A stretch of 64,000 bases of DNA from an uncultured Pseudoteredinibacter sp. (GTDB taxonomy: Bacteria; Pseudomonadota; Gammaproteobacteria; Pseudomonadales; Cellvibrionaceae). Of this stretch, positions 8,446-16,833 are shown piece after piece. The number at the start of each line of letters is the position of its first letter. Position 1 is the stretch's first letter. The notes under the pieces were generated by a model. It did not search any database. It saw only the letters and a program-made list of their open reading frames with translations, and was not told where the DNA came from. Location of the stretch: positions 62,001 through 126,000 of the forward strand of contig NZ_CANMSS010000006.1 in assembly GCF_947500695.1 (NCBI RefSeq), in the 5' to 3' direction. The translations under genes were made by a program, and so were the position numbers.

Positions 8446-9414
8446 TCAAGGCTGCCTATGAGCAAGCTCTAGGCAGTTCAAAAAACTCTGTAATATTCTT
8501 GATGGTTTAGGTGAGCCCTTAGTAATTGCCATAAACTCGCATAAGTATTGAAACTGCTCGCAAGCAACGGCGCGCATTTCTCCACGCTCTACCCATTTTG
8601 CAGCGTAGTGTTCTGGCAAATAACCCAAAAAACAATTGGATAACACCAAGTGCACAATCGCTTCTTGGTCATAGGCCGTTGCTCCGCGCTGCATAGAGAG
8701 CTTTTGTCCTACTTCCATATTGGGCGAGTGGTATCCCAAACCAGCATAGGGATATTGCAACACCTCACTCGCAGCAATCACAGTGTCATCTTGATCAAAC
8801 AATGGATGATTATTGCCACAGTACAAATACATTTGCTCATTAAACAAAGACAGGTAGCTAAGGCTTGTGGACTCGCGATGTGCCGGGATCACCCCTAACT
8901 GAAAGCGCCCTTCCATTACCCCTTTCTCAATCACATTAATAGGTTCGACATGCAGCTCTAAAGCTACCTCGGGGGCTTCCTCTACGTAGCGCGCGATAGC
9001 CTTATCGATATGGCAGGCCGGGTTACCGGCGGTCTTATCAAACAGCGCAATGCTCAACTTGCCAGTAAGACTCTGATGGATATCGTTAACCTCATTGCGA
9101 AAGCTCTCAATAGAACCCAAGAGGTTTAAGGTGGCTCGATAAATGTTGGCGCCTTCATCGGTAAGGGCAAAGCCACTGCGGCCACGCTTGGCGAGATTCA
9201 TGCCCAGGCGAATCTCTAAGTCTTTTAGGTGGCGGGAGATGGTAGAGCGGCCGATATTAAGCTCTAGCTCTGCAGCGCTTAAGCCACCGGCCTCCACCAC
9301 ACTTTTGAAGACACGAAGCAAGCGCAAATCCACATCGCTTAACTGCCCTAGCGGGCTAGCACTCAGCGCCGCTTTAGGCTTTTGCTTTTGTTTCATAAAT
9401 ACCACACCTAACAT
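8446..9414 (-). CDS. LysR-type transcriptional regulator, probably of the adjacent beta-alanine genes
   Basis: A 322-residue LysR protein. The helix-turn-helix lies at about 25-85 (LRLLRVFKSVVEAGGLSAAELELNIGRSTISRHLKDLEIRLG), with the effector-binding domain after it. It is divergent from the omega-amino-acid aminotransferase with 115 bp between starts, the standard LysR arrangement. In Pseudomonas aeruginosa the LysR protein BauR sits next to bauA and activates the bau genes, so a BauR role is a reasonable inference. ATG at 9414 or ATG at 9396 (MKQKQKP) are both possible starts; neither has a strong ribosome site. Confidence 0.85.
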   Translation of the reverse strand: MLGVVFMKQKQKPKAALSASPLGQLSDVDLRLLRVFKSVVEAGGLSAAELELNIGRSTISRHLKDLEIRLGMNLAKRGRSGFALTDEGANIYRATLNLLGSIESFRNEVNDIHQSLTGKLSIALFDKTAGNPACHIDKAIARYVEEAPEVALELHVEPINVIEKGVMEGRFQLGVIPAHRESTSLSYLSLFNEQMYLYCGNNHPLFDQDDTVIAASEVLQYPYAGLGYHSPNMEVGQKLSMQRGATAYDQEAIVHLVLSNCFLGYLPEHYAAKWVERGEMRAVACEQFQYLCEFMAITKGSPKPSRILQSFLNCLELAHRQP

Positions 9415-9529
9415 TCAATACGAGGCATTTATACAACAAAACAACAGGGCTAGACTAGCCCCAGATTGTCCCTAGTGAGGTGAAAACCCTGACTAGAGAT
9501 GCACAAAGTATGCATATGAGCCACACGTT

Positions 9530-10864
9530 ATGACACAACACGATCCCAAAGCCGGCTTAAGTCAGGAGCAGTTAGATGCTCACTGGATGCCTTTTACGGC
9601 CAACCGCCAGTTTAAACAGGACCCACGCCTTATCGTTTCCGCCGAGGGGAACTATTACTACGACAGTGAAGGCCGCAAGATCTTTGATGGCCTCTCAGGG
9701 CTATGGACCAGCGGCCTAGGTCATAGCCGCCCGGAGATTACCGAAGCCGTAGCCCAGCAAGTAAAGCAGCTTGATTACTCGCCTGCATTTCAATTTGGCC
9801 ACCCCAAAGCATTTGAGCTGGCTCATCGTATTACCGAATTTATGCCGACGGATATTAATCGTGTTTTCTTCACCGGCTCCGGCTCAGAATCCACCGAGAC
9901 AGCGCTGAAGATCGCTCGTGCTTATTGGCGTAAGCGTGGTATGGCCAGCAAGACCAAACTGATTGGCCGAGCCAAGGGTTACCACGGAGTAAACTGGGGC
10001 GGCATCAGTGTGGGTGGTATTGGCGCTAACCGTGCACTTTACGGTACCGCGGTAGATGCCGACCATCTCTCTCACACCATGACAGCCGAAAATCGTTTTA
10101 GCAAAGGTATGCCGAGTCATGGCGCGCATCTAGCTGATGAGCTGCTGGAAATGATTGCCCTGCACGATGCCAGCAATATCGCCGCCGTCATTGTTGAACC
10201 GCTAGCTGGCTCGGCCGGCGTTATTCCGCCACCGCAAGGCTATTTACAACGCCTACGCGAGATCTGTGATCAACACGATATCTTATTGATTTTTGATGAA
10301 GTGATTACTGCCTTTGGCCGTATGGGTGCCAATACCGGCGCCGAGGCCTTCGGCGTAAAACCCGATATTGTAAACATGGCTAAGCAGCTCACCAATGGTG
10401 CCATTCCAATGGGGGCCGTTGCTGTTAAGCAAGACATTTATGATTGCTTTATGGAAACCGCTGGCGCCGAATATATTTTAGAGCTACCTCACGGTTACAC
10501 CTACTCTGCCCATCCCGTCGCTTGTGCCGCCGGCCTTGCCGCCTTAGACGTTTTGGACAACGAAAAACTTCCCCAACGCGTTGCCAGCATGGCTCCTTTG
10601 TTTGAAGAAGCCATTCACGGCCTAAAAGGCAGCCAGTACATCAGCGATATTCGCAACTATGGTTTTGCTGCGGGCCTCAGCTTTGAAGCGGCTCCTGGTG
10701 AGCCCTTACTGCGCCCCTATCAAGTGGCAATGAAGATGTGGGAAAAAGGTTTCTACGTACGCTATGGCGGCGACACAATTCAACTAGGCCTACCCTTTAC
10801 CACCGAAGCTAGCGAAATCGATAGCTTGGTAAATGCGCTTGGTGAATCCATTAACAGCCTTTAA
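9530..10864 (+). CDS. bauA: Omega-amino acid (beta-alanine):pyruvate aminotransferase, class III
   Basis: A 444-residue PLP enzyme that moves the amino group of beta-alanine (or another omega-amine) to pyruvate, giving malonate semialdehyde and alanine. The Schiff-base Lys is K285 in NMAKQLTNGAIPMG, D256 (FDEVITAFGR) would hold the pyridine nitrogen, and the phosphate is cradled by GSGSESTETA. The opening LDAHWMPFTANRQFKQDPRL and the block LPHGYTYSAHPVACAAGLAAL are characteristic of the beta-alanine:pyruvate branch. The next gene encodes the dehydrogenase for the product, giving a two-step route to acetyl-CoA. The symbol is by analogy with Pseudomonas. Confidence 0.88.
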   Translation: MTQHDPKAGLSQEQLDAHWMPFTANRQFKQDPRLIVSAEGNYYYDSEGRKIFDGLSGLWTSGLGHSRPEITEAVAQQVKQLDYSPAFQFGHPKAFELAHRITEFMPTDINRVFFTGSGSESTETALKIARAYWRKRGMASKTKLIGRAKGYHGVNWGGISVGGIGANRALYGTAVDADHLSHTMTAENRFSKGMPSHGAHLADELLEMIALHDASNIAAVIVEPLAGSAGVIPPPQGYLQRLREICDQHDILLIFDEVITAFGRMGANTGAEAFGVKPDIVNMAKQLTNGAIPMGAVAVKQDIYDCFMETAGAEYILELPHGYTYSAHPVACAAGLAALDVLDNEKLPQRVASMAPLFEEAIHGLKGSQYISDIRNYGFAAGLSFEAAPGEPLLRPYQVAMKMWEKGFYVRYGGDTIQLGLPFTTEASEIDSLVNALGESINSL

Positions 10865-11018
10865 AGCATTATTGTAAGAAATGTTGTAAGCAATCACTGT
10901 TTAATTCGCAAACGGCCCCTTACGTTTGCTCTCCAGCTCTGTTTTTAAAAGCATATGAATTTAAAGAGAGCGAACAGCATCGGGCCATTTTTAACGCCCA
11001 CAATTTTTGGAATTTATT

Positions 11019-12515
11019 ATGAACACCGTAGGACATTTTATTAACGGCCAAAATGTTGCCGATAACGAACGCAGCCAAAATGTATTTAACCCAGCCACTG
11101 GCCAGGTGAGCAAGCAAGTGGCATTGGCAAGCAAAAGCACTGTGCAACAAGCTATTGATGCAGCGCAGGCCGCCTACCCAGCATGGCGCGATACCCCGCC
11201 ATTGAAACGTGCACGCGTTATGTTTAAGTACAAAGAGCTGCTAGAAGCCAATGCTGATAAGATCGTTGCCGCCATTACCGAAGAACACGGCAAAGTGTTA
11301 AACGATGCCCATGGTGAATTTATTCGCGGTGTGGAAGTGGTTGAATATGCCTGTGGCGCACCCGAGCTATTAAAGGGCGAGCACAGCAAAAATGTTGGCC
11401 CTGCTATTGATTCTTGGAGCGAATTCCAGCCTTTAGGTGTGGTTGCCGGTATTACCCCATTTAACTTTCCTGCCATGGTGCCCATGTGGATGTTCCCAAT
11501 GGCCATCGTTTGCGGCAATACCTTTATTTTAAAACCATCTGAGCGTGACCCAAGCTGTGCCATTTTACTGGCTGAATTACTTAAAGAAGCTGGCCTACCC
11601 GATGGCGTATTCAACGTGGTTAATGGTGATAAAGAAGCTGTTGATAGCTTACTAGAAGCACCTGAAGTACACGCAATTTCTTTTGTGGGCTCAACCCCCA
11701 TCGCCGAATATATTTACAACACTGGCAACAGCAATGGTAAGCGCGTACAAGCGTTAGGTGGTGCTAAAAACCACGCCATCGTTATGCCAGATGCCGATTT
11801 AGATAATGCGGTAAACGCACTAATGGGTGCCGCTTATGGCTCTTGCGGTGAGCGTTGCATGGCAATCTCGGTAGCCGTTGCCGTGGGTAACGATACTGGC
11901 GATGCCCTTGTTGCCAAACTTAAAGAACAACTTGCTAGCCTAAAAGTTGGCCCAGGTACCGATAATAGCAACGACATGGGCCCACTCATTACCCAGCAGC
12001 ACTATGAAAAAGTAAAAGGCTATGTTGATGCCGGCGAAGCCGCTGGCGCCAGCTTGGTAGTAGATGGCCGAGGCTTATTGGTGGCTGGTCATGAGGATGG
12101 TTATTTCTTAGGTGGCACTTTATTCGATCACGTTAAAAGCGATATGAGCATTTATACCGACGAAATCTTTGGCCCAGTATTGTGTGTGGTACGTGTTGAA
12201 AACATGCAAGAAGCCATGGATTTAATTGATGCCCATGAATTTGGTAACGGCACCTGCATCTTCACCCGCGACGGTGAAGCCGCACGTTACTTTACCGACA
12301 ATATCAAAGTCGGCATGGTCGGTGTAAATGTTCCGCTGCCAGTACCCGTAGCCTGCCACAGCTTCGGTGGTTGGAAGCGTTCACTATTCGGTGACCTACA
12401 CGCTTACGGCCCAGACGCCGTGCGTTTTTACACCAAGCGTAAAACCATCACCCAACGCTGGCCATCAGGCGGCGTACGCGAAACCGCCCAATTCTCTTTC
12501 CCAAGCAATCAATAA
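11019..12515 (+). CDS. mmsA: Methylmalonate/malonate-semialdehyde dehydrogenase, CoA-acylating
   Basis: A 498-residue aldehyde dehydrogenase. Its catalytic Cys is C280 in SCGERCMAIS and the NAD-binding loop is FVGSTPIAEY; the family marker GITPFNFPAMVPMWMFPMA is intact. It oxidises malonate or methylmalonate semialdehyde and releases acetyl- or propionyl-CoA. Placed 154 bp after bauA, it would complete beta-alanine breakdown (bauC-like role); it may also serve valine catabolism. I chose ATG at 11019 because GGAA lies about 6 nt upstream; an upstream in-frame TTG (11007) is unlikely. The gene is followed at once by palindromic repeats. Confidence 0.92.
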   Translation: MNTVGHFINGQNVADNERSQNVFNPATGQVSKQVALASKSTVQQAIDAAQAAYPAWRDTPPLKRARVMFKYKELLEANADKIVAAITEEHGKVLNDAHGEFIRGVEVVEYACGAPELLKGEHSKNVGPAIDSWSEFQPLGVVAGITPFNFPAMVPMWMFPMAIVCGNTFILKPSERDPSCAILLAELLKEAGLPDGVFNVVNGDKEAVDSLLEAPEVHAISFVGSTPIAEYIYNTGNSNGKRVQALGGAKNHAIVMPDADLDNAVNALMGAAYGSCGERCMAISVAVAVGNDTGDALVAKLKEQLASLKVGPGTDNSNDMGPLITQQHYEKVKGYVDAGEAAGASLVVDGRGLLVAGHEDGYFLGGTLFDHVKSDMSIYTDEIFGPVLCVVRVENMQEAMDLIDAHEFGNGTCIFTRDGEAARYFTDNIKVGMVGVNVPLPVPVACHSFGGWKRSLFGDLHAYGPDAVRFYTKRKTITQRWPSGGVRETAQFSFPSNQ

Positions 12516-12546
12516 CAAGAACGGGGTCAGATCCCATACCCAAAAC

Positions 12547-12574
12547 GGGGTCAGATCCCGCGGGATCTGACCCC
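12547..12574. repeat. 28-bp palindromic repeat, copy 3, with a lone half-copy 12 bp before it
   Basis: Arms GGGGTCAGATCCC and GGGATCTGACCCC with centre GC, identical to copy 2. An isolated left arm lies at 12523-12535, so this spot holds one and a half units just after mmsA. Confidence 0.9.
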
Positions 12575-12611
12575 AAGTACCGGCGCAATCTAAACGCCCC
12601 AACCGAAAAGC

Positions 12612-12639
12612 GGGGTCAGATCCCATGGGATCTGACCCC
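12612..12639. repeat. 28-bp palindromic repeat, copy 4
   Basis: The same 13-bp arms with centre AT. It lies between mmsA and marR, 37 bp from copy 3. Confidence 0.9.
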
Positions 12640-12680
12640 AGGATTCAGGCACGACTCTAAAACCCCCAATAAAAAAACAA

Positions 12681-13118
12681 CTAACCCCCAGGCAACAATC
12701 GCAAACACTCCAACAAACTGGCCGTTTGCTTATTCGAAAGATCACCCAAAACTTGCCCAGCTTTCTGCTCAAAACTAGCACTGGCTTCTTCCAAAATACG
12801 CTCACCAGCCTCACTAATTTTTACCATACTCACTCTCGCATCACGGGCACTACTCACCTTTTCCACTAAACCAACTTTTTCCATTGGCATTAGCATGCGA
12901 GTAATCCCAGAGGCCGTGCGCCCCAAGCTTTCCGCGATATCGATTCGTCTTAAACTACCATTGTGTGCAGCGGCCAAGGTTTGTAAAACCATAAATTCCG
13001 TTAAACCCACACCATGAATAGCACCTAAGCTATTATCTAGCTGCCTGGTTATTTCAGCGCTACTTAAAAACAAACGCTGCAAAATTTCCCCTTGGGGACT
13101 TGCTTCTTTCTTACTCAT
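12681..13118 (-). CDS. MarR family transcriptional regulator
   Basis: A protein of about 145 residues with a central winged helix: LTEFMVLQTLAAAHNGSLRRIDIAESLGRTASGITRMLMPMEKVGLV, with the wing around SARDARVSMVKISEAG. MarR proteins bind short palindromes as dimers and usually repress their own operon. The GFA gene lies 35 bp upstream in the same direction, and a 44-bp perfect palindrome precedes both, which is a natural autoregulatory target. I prefer ATG at 13118, with AGG about 7 nt upstream, over the in-frame TTG at 13136. Confidence 0.88.
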   Translation of the reverse strand: MSKKEASPQGEILQRLFLSSAEITRQLDNSLGAIHGVGLTEFMVLQTLAAAHNGSLRRIDIAESLGRTASGITRMLMPMEKVGLVEKVSSARDARVSMVKISEAGERILEEASASFEQKAGQVLGDLSNKQTASLLECLRLLPGG

Positions 13119-13153
13119 TTTAAAACCTACAATCAATATCTACTGCGCCAACA

Positions 13154-13567
13154 CTAAGCAACTGGCGCCTGCTCAAACTGCGGCAAATTATCTTGAATGC
13201 TATACCAATCTGCCTTAGAGCCAACAAAAATATGGGCCTGTGGTTGCTCGGATGGCTCATCATCCAACAGCCCCATCCGAATATGCAAGAAACCGGTTTC
13301 TGGCTTTTGCCCGTACACCATCGAACTACAGTTACTGCAAAAATAACTATGGGTTTTCTCACTGCGTTGATAGCTCTTTAAAGCGTTTGCCCCTTGCGTA
13401 ATCTCAAACTGCTTAGGTGACACCGCGGCCACCGCCGTGCCCACCGCTGCCGAAGCTTTACGGCACAAGGAACAGTGGCAATAACCGGCATATAAAAATG
13501 GCTCAGCCACCGTAAAACGTACTTGGCCACATAGACAGCTCCCCTGCAACTTCTTCATCGTCATCAT
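13154..13567 (-). CDS. GFA-family (Mss4-like) zinc-binding protein
   Basis: A 137-residue protein of the GFA/CENP-V family. Zinc ligands are visible as SCLCGQVRF, YCHCSLCRKASA and YFCSNCSS. The family includes a glutathione-formaldehyde adduct enzyme, but most members have no known substrate, so a catalytic role should not be assumed. ATG at 13567 has AGGAG 5 nt upstream. It is the first gene of a probable GFA-marR operon read leftward from the 44-bp palindrome. Confidence 0.85.
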   Translation of the reverse strand: MMTMKKLQGSCLCGQVRFTVAEPFLYAGYCHCSLCRKASAAVGTAVAAVSPKQFEITQGANALKSYQRSEKTHSYFCSNCSSMVYGQKPETGFLHIRMGLLDDEPSEQPQAHIFVGSKADWYSIQDNLPQFEQAPVA

Positions 13568-13590
13568 CTTACTCCTGTATCCTAATTAAC

Positions 13591-13634
13591 AATGCTTGCA
13601 ATATACTTGAGCACTCAAGTATATTGCAAGCATT
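13591..13634. promoter_or_regulatory. 44-bp perfect palindrome containing a promoter, probable MarR operator
   Basis: The 21-bp arms 13591-13611 and 13614-13634 are exact reverse complements around a CA centre. On the minus strand the palindrome contains TTGCAA and TATATT separated by 18 bp, a plausible -35/-10 pair for the GFA-marR operon. Because of the symmetry the plus strand carries the same pair, so promoter activity in both directions is possible. The inner ACTTGAG-CA-CTCAAGT resembles a MarR dimer site. Confidence 0.65.
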
Positions 13635-13738
13635 AAAATATAAAGTTAATACAGCTAGCTGCCCAGAAAGACCATAAATTGATAAAAAGAAGATTTACAG
13701 GCCAAGCAAAGCCTTAGTGATGGGGGATAAGGGGTAGG

Positions 13739-14056
13739 CTATATACCGTAATCGCGCTCAACCTTGGCAATGCGGGTTGTAAAATGGCTATACCAGCGGG
13801 AATGCCCTAAGGCTTGAGCCTGCCGGTGTTCGGCATTTGCCTTCCAGGCTTTTATCGATTCCAAATCCGCCCAATAAGATACCGTAATGCCCAGCTCTTC
13901 CCTGGCAGATTCTACGCCCAAAAAGCCTTCTTGCTCAGCCGCCAACAGCAACATTCGATCAGCCATCTCGCCATAGCCCTTGTCGTCCTCACTGCGGATT
14001 GAGCTAAAGATTACCGCGTAGTACGGTGGCTCAGGTGTTTTGGCAATCACAGACAT
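13739..14056 (-). CDS. Antibiotic-biosynthesis-monooxygenase (ABM) domain protein
   Basis: A protein of about 105 residues with a ferredoxin-like ABM fold: YYAVIFSSI at the first strand, then MADRMLLLAAEQEGFLGVES and ISYWADLESIKAWKANAEHRQAQ (with TVSYW in this protein), a pattern typical of small cofactor-free oxygenases or stress proteins. The physiological substrate is unknown. ATG at 14056 has GGAG 8 nt upstream; the longer frame would need TTG. It is in a leftward run of small accessory genes. Confidence 0.78.
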   Translation of the reverse strand: MSVIAKTPEPPYYAVIFSSIRSEDDKGYGEMADRMLLLAAEQEGFLGVESAREELGITVSYWADLESIKAWKANAEHRQAQALGHSRWYSHFTTRIAKVERDYGI

Positions 14057-14100
14057 AAAAACTCCACGGTAGAACAGCAATTAAGGGGACTAAAAAGTAC

Positions 14101-14574
14101 TTACAAAGCAATCTCAAGCAAAGGTATTACCCGCCCCGGAATACTACCCGAAGGGCTGCTACCCACTTTCTTTGCTCCTGCCGATAGATAAAATGCCTCG
14201 GCATTAGGATCGCTATTAATAACAATAGCCTGTGCGCCCTCTTGCCACGTAAGCGTTTTGGCATGCTCTAATAGGGCTCTACCAATTCCCTGCCCTATGG
14301 CCGAAGGCTCAAGAAACAAGGCTTCCAACTCATATTGCCTAGCGCTTATAAGCTTAAGTATGTAATAGCCCAAAATCGACTGGGCTTGCTCTGCCACAAA
14401 ACAAAAATAACTATCCGATGTAATTTTTGAGGGTGATACTCGAAGCTCATCGCGACAAGCATCCATAAACTCTTGGGAATAGTCCCAATGGGCCTTCGAG
14501 CGCATCGCCAAATCACTTAACTGTGCAGCTTCATCCATCTCAGCTGGGCGAATAAGAAGAGAATCACTAGTCAT
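14101..14574 (-). CDS. GNAT family N-acetyltransferase
   Basis: A 157-residue single-domain GNAT. Motif A is QGIGRALLEHAKT, preceded by the strand LEALFLEPSAIG and followed by INSDPNAEAFYLSAGAKKVG. It would transfer an acetyl group from acetyl-CoA to an unknown amine. It is 44 bp upstream of the ABM gene in the same direction and probably cotranscribed with it. Confidence 0.82.
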   Translation of the reverse strand: MTSDSLLIRPAEMDEAAQLSDLAMRSKAHWDYSQEFMDACRDELRVSPSKITSDSYFCFVAEQAQSILGYYILKLISARQYELEALFLEPSAIGQGIGRALLEHAKTLTWQEGAQAIVINSDPNAEAFYLSAGAKKVGSSPSGSIPGRVIPLLEIAL

Positions 14575-14603
14575 GAATGTATAACCCTAAAGTAGGCTCA
14601 AAA

Positions 14604-14966
14604 TCAAAAGAAGCTAATCAAAAAGCCAACTTCTTTAATTTCACCTTCTATTTCTTTAATAAAATAGCGAGCCAGATATTCCTCCCCGCTCGCCTTATTA
14701 CTGCATTGTTTCCACAAAATCTGGGCGATACCGTCGTTTCTAATCACCCCAAGAACTTCCCGCTCGAGACTTAAACTACTAAACAACTCAACCTCGTCCC
14801 AAGCCTTTAGCATATTGGCCTGATTTTCTGGGTGCTTGGCCTCGGCCTCCGTTTGATAAACAGAGAAGGCTTCCCAATCCTTACGGTTACAAGCATTAAT
14901 TACTGTATCAATCATCGGCAAAGCAATGGCCAATATTTCTTTATCAGTTTTATCAGTAATAGGCAC
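14604..14966 (-). CDS. Small protein of unknown function, possibly NTF2-like
   Basis: A 120-residue acidic cytosolic protein starting at GTG with GGAG 8 nt upstream. The opening helices followed by VINACNRKDWEAFSVYQT faintly resemble SnoaL/NTF2-like proteins, but I cannot confirm the family. It has no signal peptide or membrane segment. It lies 29 bp upstream of the GNAT gene. Confidence 0.6.
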   Translation of the reverse strand: MPITDKTDKEILAIALPMIDTVINACNRKDWEAFSVYQTEAEAKHPENQANMLKAWDEVELFSSLSLEREVLGVIRNDGIAQILWKQCSNKASGEEYLARYFIKEIEGEIKEVGFLISFF

Positions 14967-15048
14967 AGCGACTCTCCTTGTTTAACTGTTAGCTTATATC
15001 GGCCCATAAATGAACAGTACATAGCCTAAGCCGTACAACCTTGAAAAG

Positions 15049-15447
15049 CTAGCTTTCAAAACCCGCTTTATGCTGAATCGCAGATTCCGATAAAGGCTCC
15101 CAGGCAGCTTTAGAATCAACAAAAAGGTGATGGCTCAAGCGCAGGCTATCCACCCCATCACTCAATGTGCCAACGGGAATATACATACGATCATCATCGT
15201 TTTCACCCGGCATAGCGCTACCACAAACAGAGCAAAAATAGCTGTGCCAATCATGGTCAGGTTTTCGCCAATGGCGCAACACATCTTGGCCACTCAACCA
15301 CTGAAAGTGCTCGTTTTCAACAATAACTACAGCGATACCACCACTACCTGTTGATTTACAGCAAATAGAGCAATGGCACATATACACATCACTAGGTGAT
15401 TTCTTTAAGTGGTAACGGATAGCACCGCAGTTACATTCACCTTTCAT
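15049..15447 (-). CDS. GFA-family (Mss4-like) zinc-binding protein, second copy
   Basis: About 132 residues with zinc ligands in ECNCGAIRYHL, MCHCSICCKSTG and YFCSVCGSAMPG. It is clearly the same family as the GFA gene at 13154-13567 but diverged, so it is an independent acquisition rather than a recent duplicate. MKGECNCGAIRY matches where GFA proteins normally start, so I use ATG at 15447; an in-frame TTG at 15477 is less likely. Function unknown beyond zinc binding. Confidence 0.8.
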   Translation of the reverse strand: MKGECNCGAIRYHLKKSPSDVYMCHCSICCKSTGSGGIAVVIVENEHFQWLSGQDVLRHWRKPDHDWHSYFCSVCGSAMPGENDDDRMYIPVGTLSDGVDSLRLSHHLFVDSKAAWEPLSESAIQHKAGFES

Positions 15448-15570
15448 GGCAGGTGGCCCTATTGTCTTTGCGTGCAAAGCACATAATGGCTAGAGGGGGG
15501 TACCTTGTAGGGAATAAAGCAAAATACTTACAAGCTGGTATCGCTGAAATCACCATGTATCTAACCTCTA

Positions 15571-16188
15571 TTACTTATCAGGACCGCGCTTAGCGTGTTT
15601 GTATTTTTCTTGGTACGCTCGGCGTTGTTTTGTAATTTCATATAGCACGATCCCAGTAGTAGTGCCCAAATTCAGGCTCTCAATCATGCCAAACATAGGT
15701 ATCGACACACAGAAATCACTTACTGCTACCGCTTCGTCACTTACCCCTCGAGATTCGTTTCCAAACCAGACGGCCAGCTTCGGCATAGTGTAGTCAGCCT
15801 CGTGGAGAATTTCGTTTCTTTTGCCCTTAATATGAGGTGACGTTACTATTGAAGTGAATCTATTCTTTTCTAGGTGAGAAAGACATTCTTCTGTGCTGCC
15901 GAATCTCTTCACAAAGCTCCATTTGATCGCAGAAACCGAGGTCTTTGATAAGGACTTCCTTTCCCTCATTTCCTCCCAATCATCGGGCAGCGATTTACGA
16001 CTATCGACGATATAGGTCTTTTCCACACCAAGGGCATTCACATTCCGTATCACTGTTCCAATATTTTTTATATCCATTGGGTTCTCAAGGACGGCAATAA
16101 GGTTCTTACAACGATAGGGCTTTATTTCATTTGTCCGTTGTCTTATTAAAGATTTCTTTTCTTCCATTAGAGTCTTCACAAAAAACAC
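15571..16188 (-). CDS. SpoU/TrmH-family RNA 2'-O-methyltransferase
   Basis: A protein of 198-205 residues with the SPOUT knot signatures: motif 1 ENPMDIKNIGTVIRNVNALGV, motif 2 AVWFGNESRGVS, motif 3 IPMFGMIESLNLGTTTGIVLYE. Such enzymes methylate a ribose in tRNA or rRNA using S-adenosylmethionine. The closest role may be TrmH-like (tRNA G18), but the short N-terminal part and its position beside the integron suggest a mobile accessory copy. The start may be GTG 16188 (AAGGG upstream) or ATG 16167. Confidence 0.8.
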   Translation of the reverse strand: MFFVKTLMEEKKSLIRQRTNEIKPYRCKNLIAVLENPMDIKNIGTVIRNVNALGVEKTYIVDSRKSLPDDWEEMRERKSLSKTSVSAIKWSFVKRFGSTEECLSHLEKNRFTSIVTSPHIKGKRNEILHEADYTMPKLAVWFGNESRGVSDEAVAVSDFCVSIPMFGMIESLNLGTTTGIVLYEITKQRRAYQEKYKHAKRGPDK

Positions 16189-16218
16189 TTAGCCCTTCTA
16201 AAATTCTTCTTAGACATC

Positions 16219-16719
16219 TTACTTACGAACCAAAGAGAGCTTTGATGGACTTTCACCATCCTTACTAAGGTAAATTTCACTTCTCGATATCTTATTCGGC
16301 AAATCAGACAGCTTAAAGGCTAAATAATGCTGATGGGATTCATCCAAGCTTTTTAAATTTGTCGCATCCAAATAATTAAAAGAAATGTCATTTATGGTTG
16401 AGTCGCTAGACAACTCCAATCTTGGCTGATTTCCTTGCGGGCAATAATGAGTTGCCATCAACTTACTACCGTTCAAATGATAAACGGTTAAAGAGTGCTT
16501 ATTACCCTTATAATTCCATAATTCAAGGAGTGTTGATCCATTTGCTGTCAACTCGAAAGAAATATTGAAGTCTGAATTTTTGGCGCCCTCTTCCTTCCAA
16601 ACACCAACTAAAGATTTCATCCTTTCATATATATCAGCAGCTTTAGTGGGCTCATCAGCGCTCACTGAGATCGATGTAAACAATGCCAATATTGCCAGTA
16701 ATTTCATTAAATAACTCAT
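16219..16719 (-). CDS. Exported protein of unknown function
   Basis: A 166-residue protein with a clear signal peptide (MSYLMKLLAILALFTSISVSADE). The mature part looks like a small beta-rich, lipocalin-like fold: MKSLVGVWKEEG near the start, then FELTANGSTLLELW and LTVYHLNGSKLMATHYCPQGNQP. This pattern is seen in uncharacterised periplasmic proteins; no catalytic residues stand out. It sits 30 bp upstream of the SpoU gene and just beyond the last recognisable attC-like site, so it may be the inner end of the array or ordinary chromosome. Confidence 0.7.
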   Translation of the reverse strand: MSYLMKLLAILALFTSISVSADEPTKAADIYERMKSLVGVWKEEGAKNSDFNISFELTANGSTLLELWNYKGNKHSLTVYHLNGSKLMATHYCPQGNQPRLELSSDSTINDISFNYLDATNLKSLDESHQHYLAFKLSDLPNKISRSEIYLSKDGESPSKLSLVRK

Positions 16720-16733
16720 AAAACTCCTTTTAG

Positions 16734-16833
16734 TGGTAACTTTTGACTTTTGGACAACTAGAATGAAGGGGTAGACTGTCCCGTGGAAACTACGCTTTTT
16801 GCGGTTGGTGCAGATTTGGGCAACTTGTTATAA
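16734..16833 (-). other. Degenerate attC-like site of cassette 7
   Basis: The upper end GTTATAA (16827-16833) contains the stop codon of the cassette gene, as expected. The lower end TGGTAAC (16734-16740) is only a weak partner, and the inner stems are poor, so the site may have decayed or the array may end here. Confidence 0.4.

Noticed and set aside
12681..16188. MarR, GFA, ABM, GNAT, GFA and SpoU genes as further integron cassettes
   Set aside because: The orientation and gene types fit, but I find no paired RYYYAAC/GTTRRRY sites between them; they may be an older eroded part or ordinary chromosome.
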